Shown here piece after piece: positions 1-4,941 of a stretch of DNA of 5,749 nt. This stretch comes from Actinomycetes bacterium (GTDB lineage: Bacteria; Actinomycetota; Acidimicrobiia; Acidimicrobiales; Palsa-688). The DNA lies in assembly GCA_021796905.1 (NCBI GenBank), contig JAKABK010000147.1, positions 1-5,749 on the forward strand, written 5' to 3'. A program made the translations under genes and the position numbers. Below the pieces are notes generated by a model, which did no database searches, had not been told where the DNA came from, and saw only the letters and a program-made list of their open reading frames with translations. How positions within the stretch are numbered: the first letter of the stretch is position 1; every line of letters begins with the position of its first letter.

Positions 1-300
1 GACCGCAGGGTCCGGGCCGGTGAGGGTCAGGCCCCGGTAGACCCCGAGGTGGGGGTGGCCCTCGGCGACGTCGCTGCCCGCCTGGCGGTCGGCGCCGGCG
101 ACGACGACCTCGAAGCGGGGGTGGCCGGCGAGCAGCCGCAGCAGCTCACCGCCGGCGAAACCCGACGCCCCGAGCACCCCGACCCCGAGCCGACCCCCGG
201 TCCCGGTCGTCAGCGCGCTCCCGGTTGTCGCTCTCTCCGGCCGGGTCGGGCCCGGCCCGGCCGGATCCACCCCGCTCGGCTGCACCCCTGTCACGACCAC
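1..300 (-). CDS. argC: N-acetyl-gamma-glutamyl-phosphate reductase, N-terminal part (runs off the left edge)
   Basis: ArgC makes N-acetylglutamate semialdehyde from N-acetyl-gamma-glutamyl phosphate with NADPH, the third step of cytoplasmic arginine biosynthesis. The minus strand is open from the YihY stop codon to the edge. It encodes the ArgC Rossmann start: GVGVLGASGFAGGELLRLL at about residues 39-57 counted from a GTG at 300, with the NADP-binding G-x-x-G-x-x-G pattern, followed by HPRFEVVVAGADRQAG. The catalytic Cys and the C-terminal domain lie outside the window. The start is uncertain. The GTG at 300-298 gives about 38 low-complexity residues before the Rossmann strand, which is longer than usual for ArgC. 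I chose it because a TATTAT -10 candidate ends 6 nt upstream, fitting a leaderless mRNA. The GTG at 270-268 is the main alternative. I see no strong Shine-Dalgarno for either. Two ARG boxes immediately upstream predict repression by ArgR. The identity is firm and the start is not. Confidence 0.87.
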   Translation of the reverse strand, partial: MVVTGVQPSGVDPAGPGPTRPERATTGSALTTGTGGRLGVGVLGASGFAGGELLRLLAGHPRFEVVVAGADRQAGSDVAEGHPHLGVYRGLTLTGPDPAV

Positions 301-314
301 TGCGTCATAATACA
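301..314 (-). promoter_or_regulatory. ARG box, proximal half of a tandem ArgR operator (degenerate)
   Basis: On the minus strand this reads TGTAT-TATG-ACGCA. Each 5-bp arm is one base from the TGCAT/ATGCA arms of the neighbouring perfect box, and the 4-bp spacer is the same. ARG boxes bound by the arginine repressor ArgR are imperfect palindromes with this 5-4-5 core (TGAAT-N4-ATTCA in E. coli), usually in tandem pairs about two DNA turns apart. Its centre is 20 bp from the next box. It covers the candidate argC -10 hexamer, so binding would block RNA polymerase. The sites are seen directly; ArgR binding is inferred. Confidence 0.65.
307..312 (-). promoter_or_regulatory. Candidate -10 element of the argC promoter
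   Basis: TATTAT on the minus strand matches the TANNNT actinobacterial -10 consensus and five of six bases of TATAAT. It lies 6 nt upstream of the in-frame GTG at 300, so transcription would begin at or next to that codon and give a leaderless argC message. I could not find a recognisable -35 hexamer at the usual 16-18 bp spacing. The element is embedded in the proximal ARG box, which would explain arginine repression. Confidence 0.5.
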
Positions 315-320
315 CACTTC

Positions 321-334
321 TGCATAGTCATGCA
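321..334 (-). promoter_or_regulatory. ARG box, distal half of a tandem ArgR operator (perfect palindrome)
   Basis: This is a perfect inverted repeat, TGCAT-GACT-ATGCA on the minus strand, with the 5-4-5 geometry of ArgR operators. TGCAT/ATGCA arms are, to my knowledge, the form common in actinobacterial ARG boxes. It overlaps the YihY-family stop codon (330-328) and lies just upstream of argC, the gene ArgR would be expected to control. The surrounding 35 bp are clearly AT-richer than the rest of the window, which supports a protein-binding or promoter role rather than coding constraint. Confidence 0.75.
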
Positions 335-1308
335 TCCTCGGTCGGACCCCCCGCACCCACGACGTCGACCCGGATGGTCTCGTCGGCCCGCTGGCGGACC
401 TCGGCGGCCCGGTCCGCCGCGGCTCGACGGTCGGCGCCGAGTGGGGCGGCGGTCGGCAGGGCCCGGGGGTAGAGGCGCCGGGCGAGGACCGCGTTGAGCT
501 CGGCTGCGTAGACCGACAGCTTGGCGAGCAGCAGCAGGAAGGCCACCACCCCGATGACCGAGGCGAACGCACCGTAGGTGGCGCTCTCGTGGCGCAGCTC
601 GTGGGTGACGAGGCCGGCACCGACGGTTATGAGCACGGTGAAGGCCACCCCGCCGAGGACCGCCCCGGGCAGTAGGTCGCGGGTGGCCACCCCGGCCTTC
701 GGTGCCGTGAGGAGACCGAAGACCAACAGGTACAACCCCGAGTTGAGCGCGATCTGGGCGGCGACGATCGCCACCCGCGTCCCGATACCGGCCGAGCTGC
801 TCGTCGCGAGGCCCCCGGCGAAGGCGTTCGCGACGAACGCCCCGCCTATGCAGGCGAGCGCGCCGACGCTCCTGGCGAGCCGGGGCAGGTAGCCGGGACG
901 GTCGACGTAGGGCACGTTCCAGGCACGGTCGACCGCTGCCTGGGCGGTCTGGGTGACACCCTGGCCGCCGTAGATCGAGCCGACCAGGCCGATGGCCAGG
1001 CCGAGCGGGCTGCCGTGCAGGGTCCGGGCACCCTTGGCGAGGCTGAACTGCTGGCCGATCACCGGGAAGCGGTGGAGGGTCGAGACCACCCCGGGGGCGA
1101 GGGACCGGACCCCGACGAATCCGAGAACGGTCGTGACCGCCAGGAGCAGCGGGTAGATCGCGGTGAACCCGTACCAGCCGAGGGCGACGACGAGCAGCGA
1201 CGCGTCGTCGTTGCCGTACTTCTTCTGGACCGCCCAGGGCACCGCCACGATCGGGTGGCGCTGCTGCCAGCGGTCGGCTCGGGCGAGCAACGCCCTCAGC
1301 TGCTCCAA
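328..1308 (-). CDS. YihY/BrkB-family inner-membrane protein
   Basis: This 326-aa polytopic membrane protein belongs to the YihY/virulence factor BrkB family (often mislabelled ribonuclease BN), whose biochemical role is unsettled. Its N-terminus, with WQQRHPIVAVPWAVQKKYGNDD at about 14-35, and the start of the first hydrophobic segment (GWYGFTAIYPLLL) are typical. Predicted membrane segments lie near residues 36-65, 98-116 (weaker), 139-162, 171-193, 207-229 and 240-262, giving the usual six. The last carries the family signature TYGAFASVIGVVAFLLLLAK followed by the AELNAVLARR region. Residues 281-326 form a charged, alanine-rich tail, probably cytoplasmic. The TTG start at 1308 is chosen because GAGGAG lies 9 nt upstream and the protein then begins at the family's normal point. 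The stop codon lies inside the ArgR operator of the downstream argC. A transport or permeability role is only a guess. Confidence 0.9.
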   Translation of the reverse strand: MEQLRALLARADRWQQRHPIVAVPWAVQKKYGNDDASLLVVALGWYGFTAIYPLLLAVTTVLGFVGVRSLAPGVVSTLHRFPVIGQQFSLAKGARTLHGSPLGLAIGLVGSIYGGQGVTQTAQAAVDRAWNVPYVDRPGYLPRLARSVGALACIGGAFVANAFAGGLATSSSAGIGTRVAIVAAQIALNSGLYLLVFGLLTAPKAGVATRDLLPGAVLGGVAFTVLITVGAGLVTHELRHESATYGAFASVIGVVAFLLLLAKLSVYAAELNAVLARRLYPRALPTAAPLGADRRAAADRAAEVRQRADETIRVDVVGAGGPTEDA

Positions 1309-1317
1309 GTCGGTCGG

Positions 1318-1323
1318 CTCCTC
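1318..1323 (-). promoter_or_regulatory. Ribosome binding site that decides the TTG start of the YihY-family gene
   Basis: The minus strand reads GAGGAG, then 9 nt, then TTG GAG CAG. This is a strong anti-16S match at acceptable spacing, and no ATG or GTG nearby fits as well. It supports the unusual TTG as the real initiation codon. Confidence 0.7.
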
Positions 1324-1396
1324 GCTCGGTCGGGGTCGCGGCCCGGGATGCGGGCCCTAGCGGTTCCTGCCCGCCCGCCCGGCCTCTGACGCAGCC

Positions 1397-1405
1397 TGTG
1401 GACAA
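1397..1405 (-). promoter_or_regulatory. Single DnaA-box-like 9-mer
   Basis: The minus strand reads TTGTCCACA, the preferred DnaA box of high-GC actinobacteria such as Streptomyces and one base from E. coli TTATCCACA. It is isolated: I found no second copy nearby and no replication genes in the window, so this is not an origin. It could be a titration or regulatory site, or chance. Confidence 0.3.
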
Positions 1406-1481
1406 CCGGGTGGTCACGCACCTCGAGATCACAGGGTTGGACCCCTGGCGAGCCACAGGCCGGCGGTCCCACACTGGGGCC

Positions 1482-1670
1482 ATGGCCTTCGAGATCACCC
1501 TCGACGACGAGTCGACCGAGCGGGTGGACGGGGCGGACTCCTACAGCTTGGAAGGTCCGCTCACCACTTTCTACGGCAACGACCGACCCCGTCCCCTCGA
1601 CAGCTGGTCGGTGAAGGTGGCGAGCTACCGCACCGACCGCATCACCCGGATCCGCCGGCTGGCCGGTTGA
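1482..1670 (+). CDS. Small protein of unknown function (62 aa)
   Basis: I do not recognise a named family. The 62-aa product starts MAFEITLDDESTERVDGADS and ends with ITRIRRLAG. It is soluble, with an acidic first half and a basic second half. It has no signal peptide, membrane segment or Cys pair. Alternating hydrophobic residues (FEITL, SWSVKVASY) suggest a small beta-rich fold. Third codon positions are mostly G or C, as in the neighbouring genes, which supports real coding. The ATG at 1482 is preferred to the upstream in-frame GTG at 1398 because the intervening residues look like translated intergenic DNA. No Shine-Dalgarno precedes the ATG; CACACT ends 6 nt upstream and could be a weak -10 for a leaderless transcript. 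The gene converges with the phosphatase gene, 21 bp apart. It is the only plus-strand gene in the window and appears to be its own transcription unit. Confidence 0.65.
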   Translation: MAFEITLDDESTERVDGADSYSLEGPLTTFYGNDRPRPLDSWSVKVASYRTDRITRIRRLAG

Positions 1671-1699
1671 GCCCTGGGCGGGGGGCGTCGATCAACCGG
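1663..1699. terminator. Inverted repeat between convergent genes, possible bidirectional terminator
   Basis: CCGGTTGA at 1663-1670 is the exact reverse complement of TCAACCGG at 1692-1699, leaving a 21-bp G-rich loop. The repeat carries the stop codon of each convergent gene at its inner edge: TGA at 1668-1670 on plus and 1694-1692 on minus. A small GCCC-T-GGGC hairpin (1671-1679) starts the loop. There is no U-tract on either side, so it is not a canonical intrinsic terminator, although actinobacterial terminators often lack one. The symmetry is seen; the function is inferred. Confidence 0.45.
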
Positions 1700-2465
1700 G
1701 CACTTCGACCAGCAGCTCCCGCAGGCGCCCGGCGATCCCCGGCAGGCCGATCCCGCCGGCGAAACGCTCGGCGCTGCCGTGCTCGGCCCTGAACCCGGCG
1801 AGGAACGCCCTCATCGACTCCGGGTAGGCGCCGACGATCGCCGCGGCGCTGGCGTCGAGCTCGGCGCGACGCTCTGGGTGGCGGGCCCGGAGATCGTCGA
1901 GCATCCGGGTGAGGCCGACCCGGGAGAGGGCGTAGTCCGAGACGATGTCCTCGTCGCCGACACCGAGCAGCTCGAGGACGATCGCCGAGACGATCCCGGT
2001 GCGGTCCTTGCCGGCGAAACAGTGGTACACGAGCGGGTAGCTCGCCGGCTCGGCGAGCATCTCCAGGACCGCGCCGATCGTCGGGGCACCGGCGGAGACC
2101 ATCCGGAGGTACTCGGCGGCGACGAAGTCCGGACGGTCCCAGCTCGGCAGCTCCTCGGCCGGCGGGAGCAGGTCGAACATCGGGAGGTGGCGGTAGGCGC
2201 GTCCCGGCTCGTCTGGGATCCGGCCCCTCTCGGCTACCTCCCCGGCGGTCCGCAGGTCCACGACGCTGCGCAACCCGAGGCGCCGGAAGGTGTCCAAGTC
2301 GGAGGGGCTGGAGCGCTCGAGACCGTCGGAGCGGTACAGCATCCCGGTCCGCACCCACCCTCCCCCCGCCGCCCGGTACCCGCCGAGGTCCCGGAAGTTG
2401 AAGCAGCCCTCGAGCGCCGGGCACCGCTGCGTGCTGGTGGTCTGGTCGGTCTCGGGGAGCCTCAC
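1692..2465 (-). CDS. Protein tyrosine phosphatase, MptpB/LipA-like (Y_phosphatase3 family)
   Basis: This 257-aa protein carries the Cys-based phosphatase signature HCFAGKDRTG at residues 148-157, with nucleophile Cys149, the CX5R loop and phosphate-binding Arg155. Lys153 and Asp154 inside the loop mark the atypical family of Mycobacterium tuberculosis MptpB (PtpB) and Listeria LipA, whose members act on phosphotyrosine and sometimes phosphoserine/threonine or phosphoinositides. The N-terminal GCFNFRDLGGY (20-30) and LYRSDGLE (43-50) motifs, and SVVDLRT at 67-73, are typical. No signal peptide is seen, so a cytoplasmic location is likely, although some relatives are exported. The GTG start at 2465 puts about 19 residues before the conserved block. 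It lies 11 bp after the pheT stop with only a weak G-rich ribosome site, so translation may depend on coupling to pheT. The physiological substrate is unknown. Confidence 0.88.
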   Translation of the reverse strand: MRLPETDQTTSTQRCPALEGCFNFRDLGGYRAAGGGWVRTGMLYRSDGLERSSPSDLDTFRRLGLRSVVDLRTAGEVAERGRIPDEPGRAYRHLPMFDLLPPAEELPSWDRPDFVAAEYLRMVSAGAPTIGAVLEMLAEPASYPLVYHCFAGKDRTGIVSAIVLELLGVGDEDIVSDYALSRVGLTRMLDDLRARHPERRAELDASAAAIVGAYPESMRAFLAGFRAEHGSAERFAGGIGLPGIAGRLRELLVEVPG

Positions 2466-2476
2466 GGACCCCGACC

Positions 2477-4924
2477 CTACGGCGCCGGCTCGGGCCCCCG
2501 GGCGCGCAGCTCGGAGGGGTGGGTGGTGGTCACCGCTTCGATCACCGCGCTGCGGGCTGCGACCAGCTCGGCGTCGGAGAGCGTGCGGTCCGGGGCCCGC
2601 AGCCGGAGGCGGAAAGCGAGGCTGCGCCGACCGGCGCCGATCTGGTCCCCGCGGAACACGTCGAACAGACCGAGCTGCTCGACCAGGTCGCCGGCGGCAG
2701 CACGGATCGTGGCTGCGACGTCCCCGGCGGGCACGTCGTCGGGGACGACGAACGCCACGTCGAGGTCGCTCGCAGGGAACCGGGAGACCGCCGCTGCGGC
2801 GACCGACGCCGGCACCGCCGCCAAGAGGCGGCCGAGGTCGACCTCGAGCCACGCCACCCGCCCGTCGATACCGGCGTGACCGAGGACCTCGGGGTCGATC
2901 TCCCCCACCCAGCCGAGGGGGTCGGTGCCGTCACCGACCGTGATCGCCGCGCTGCGCGTCGGGTGCAACCCGGGAGGCTCGGCGGGGTGCAACCCTCGGG
3001 GGGCTACCCGTAGGTGGGAGGCGAGGACCTCCCAGATCCTCACGGCGGCAGGAGCGCCGCCCCCGGCGACCGCGACGGCGAGCCGCTCGGTCTCGACCGG
3101 TAGCGACGGAGCCCGCCCCGGCTCGGGCGGTGGGGCGAAGACCCTACCGATCTCGAAGAGGGCAGCGTCGGGTCGCTGGCGGTCGGCGTTGTGACGCACC
3201 GCCCGGAGCAGGCCGGGCAGCAGCGAGGGGCGCAGCAGCGGCTCGGCCCGGTCGAGCGGGTTGGTGACCCGGACAGCGACCTGCTCGACGTCAGCGCCGG
3301 CGAGACCGCAGGCGGCGAGCTCCTCGGGAGCGAGGAACGCCGCGGTCCAAGCCTCGTCGAGGCCGACCCCGGCGAGGACGTCGCGCACCTCCCGGCGTGC
3401 CCGCTGGTAGCTGTCGAGCGCCCCCCGCTGGGTCGAGGCGGGGACCCGGCGGGGGATGTTGCGGTACCCGTGGACCCGGGCGACCTCCTCGATCACGTCG
3501 ATCTCCCGGGTGGTGTCGGGCCGCCAGGACGGCACCCCCACCTCGGCACGTCCGGGGCCGGTCGGCTCGATCGCGAAGCCGAGCGGCTCGATGGCCGCGG
3601 CGACCTCCTCGTCGCTCAGGTCGGTGCCGAGCACGAGGTTCACCCGGTCGGTGCGCACCCCGACGCTCACCGGGGCCGGGAGGTCGGCGTCGGAGCGGAC
3701 GTCGAGGGTGGGGCCGCGCCGCACCCCGCCGCCGGAGGCCACTGCGAGGAGCTGGACGAAACGCTCCACCGCCCGGGGTGCGACCTCCGGGTCGACGCCC
3801 CGCTCGAAGCGGAGCCGGGCCTCCGAGGACAGACCGAGCCGTTTGCCGGTGCGCGCGACGGCGACCGGGTCGAACCAGGCGGTCTCGAGCAGGACGGTGG
3901 TGGTGTCGGCGGTGATCTCCGGGTCGGCGCCGCCCATCACCCCGGCGACACCCACCGGCCGGCTGTCCGCGTCGCAGATCAGCAGGTCGTCGGGCCCGAC
4001 CCGGCGGGTCACGCCGTCCAAGGTGACCAGCGTCTCGTCGGGGTGGGCTCGACGCACCAGCAGCCCACCGCCCCCGAGGCGGTCCCGGTCGTAGGCGTGG
4101 TTCGGTTGGCCGACGTCGAGCATCACGTAGTTGGAGACGTCGACGACCAGGTTGACCGGTCGCATCCCGGCCCGGGTGATCCGCTGGGCGAGCCACGCGG
4201 GGGACGCTCCGGCCCGGACCCCGTCGATGAGGGTCGCACCGAAGCGGGGGCAGAGATCGGCGGCGTCGACGACCACCCCGGGGGAGCCGACCTCGGGGTC
4301 CACCGGCGGCAGCGGCGGGGCTCCGCCGGGGGCCGGGGTGCCGGTCGGCCAGGCGAACGGCACCCGGAGGGCGGCGGCGAGGTCCCGGGCGACGCCGGCC
4401 ATGCAGAGCGCGTCGGGCCGGTTGGGGGAGATGTCGAGGTCGAAGACCACGTCCTCGCCGCCGAGGGCGTCGAGGAGGCGGTCACCGGGCGCTGCCGAGC
4501 CGGCAGCGAGGACCAGCAGACCGTCGACCCCGGGGACCGGGGGCAGTCCGACCTCCTCGGGGGAGCAGAGCATCCCGTTGGACCACTCCCCGCGCATCTT
4601 GCGCCGGGCGATCTCGACGCCGCCGGGCAGGACCGCCCCGACCCCGGCGAGGGGGACGAGGTCCCCGACGGTGAGGTTCGGCGCCCCGCAGGCGATCTGC
4701 AACGCCTCGCCGTCGCCTGCGTCGACGTCGACCAGGCGGATCCGGTCGGCGCGGGGATGGGCGCGCACGTCGAGTATCCGGGCGACCACCACCCCCTCGA
4801 GGTCCCGACCGAAGCGCTCGACACCCTCGACCACCAGGCCGAGGTCGGAAAGGGCGGCCGTCAGCTCCTCGACGGGGGCGTCGAAGGGGGCGTAGTCGGT
4901 CAGCCAGGACAGCGGGGCGAGCAT
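2477..4924 (-). CDS. pheT: Phenylalanyl-tRNA synthetase beta subunit
   Basis: PheT pairs with PheS in the cytoplasmic alpha2beta2 enzyme that charges tRNA-Phe; the beta subunit binds tRNA and edits mischarged Tyr-tRNA-Phe. The 815-aa product has the full bacterial order: the N-terminal start with SWLTDYA (6-12), an EMAP/OB tRNA-binding domain about 40-150 (ARILDVRAHPRADRI, RGEWSNGMLCS), PNRPDALCMAGVARD (167-181), and the B3/4 editing domain about 215-390 (VVDVSNYVMLDVGQPNHAYD, GVAGVMGG, LLETAWFDP). These are followed by RFERGVDPE (372-380), the B5 domain about 402-472 and the catalytic-like core from about 475 (DVIEEVARVHGYRNIP). An FDX-ACB anticodon-arm domain (about 713-806) ends the protein. 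The key editing-domain motifs look intact. The length is close to E. coli PheT (795). In FDX-ACB the familiar RRD after FPA is SDLD, a lineage variation rather than damage. The ATG follows GAGAGGA by 6 nt and is 17 bp from pheS. Confidence 0.98.
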   Translation of the reverse strand: MLAPLSWLTDYAPFDAPVEELTAALSDLGLVVEGVERFGRDLEGVVVARILDVRAHPRADRIRLVDVDAGDGEALQIACGAPNLTVGDLVPLAGVGAVLPGGVEIARRKMRGEWSNGMLCSPEEVGLPPVPGVDGLLVLAAGSAAPGDRLLDALGGEDVVFDLDISPNRPDALCMAGVARDLAAALRVPFAWPTGTPAPGGAPPLPPVDPEVGSPGVVVDAADLCPRFGATLIDGVRAGASPAWLAQRITRAGMRPVNLVVDVSNYVMLDVGQPNHAYDRDRLGGGGLLVRRAHPDETLVTLDGVTRRVGPDDLLICDADSRPVGVAGVMGGADPEITADTTTVLLETAWFDPVAVARTGKRLGLSSEARLRFERGVDPEVAPRAVERFVQLLAVASGGGVRRGPTLDVRSDADLPAPVSVGVRTDRVNLVLGTDLSDEEVAAAIEPLGFAIEPTGPGRAEVGVPSWRPDTTREIDVIEEVARVHGYRNIPRRVPASTQRGALDSYQRARREVRDVLAGVGLDEAWTAAFLAPEELAACGLAGADVEQVAVRVTNPLDRAEPLLRPSLLPGLLRAVRHNADRQRPDAALFEIGRVFAPPPEPGRAPSLPVETERLAVAVAGGGAPAAVRIWEVLASHLRVAPRGLHPAEPPGLHPTRSAAITVGDGTDPLGWVGEIDPEVLGHAGIDGRVAWLEVDLGRLLAAVPASVAAAAVSRFPASDLDVAFVVPDDVPAGDVAATIRAAAGDLVEQLGLFDVFRGDQIGAGRRSLAFRLRLRAPDRTLSDAELVAARSAVIEAVTTTHPSELRARGPEPAP

Positions 4925-4930
4925 CCTCGG

Positions 4931-4937
4931 TCCTCTC
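4931..4937 (-). promoter_or_regulatory. Ribosome binding site of pheT
   Basis: GAGAGGA on the minus strand lies 6 nt before the pheT ATG and fits entirely within the 17-bp pheS-pheT spacer. It confirms the ATG at 4924 over the much longer open frame that extends upstream inside pheS. Confidence 0.65.
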
Positions 4938-4941
4938 GGGG

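Larger units (their letters stand above)
1309..1481. other. Divergent intergenic region between the YihY-family gene and the small plus-strand gene
   Basis: This 173-bp gap lies between two divergently oriented start codons and must hold promoters for both genes. I see no convincing -35/-10 pair in either direction. It contains a DnaA-box-like 9-mer (1397-1405) and a short GC hairpin, GGCCCG-GGATG-CGGGCC (1340-1356), in the putative leader of the YihY-family mRNA. Such a hairpin is easily expected by chance at this base composition. An open frame continues upstream from the small gene to a GTG at 1398, but I treat that part as non-coding. Confidence 0.6.

Noticed and set aside
241..270. Repetitive CCGG/CCCGG stretch as a repeat element
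   Set aside because: It is ordinary low-complexity GC-rich sequence within the putative argC N-terminal extension; no defined unit or spacing is present.
1340..1356. GGCCCG-GGATG-CGGGCC hairpin as a terminator or riboregulator
   Set aside because: It is only a 6-bp stem with no U-tract and no conserved riboswitch elements, and short GC stems are abundant at this composition.
305..1498. 397-aa open frame on the minus strand in another frame of the YihY-family gene
   Set aside because: The product is an Arg/Pro/Gly-rich shadow of the YihY coding sequence; the 328-1308 frame has membrane segments, family motifs and a ribosome binding site.
2466..2852. Longer N-terminus for the phosphatase extending upstream into pheT
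   Set aside because: The added residues are Arg/Pro/Gly-rich translation of pheT in another frame. The GTG at 2465 puts the conserved N-terminal motifs at the normal distance.
1779..2879. 366-aa plus-strand open frame across the phosphatase gene and the pheT 3' end
   Set aside because: It is antisense to two recognised genes and shows no coherent protein features; the composition matches a frame shadow.
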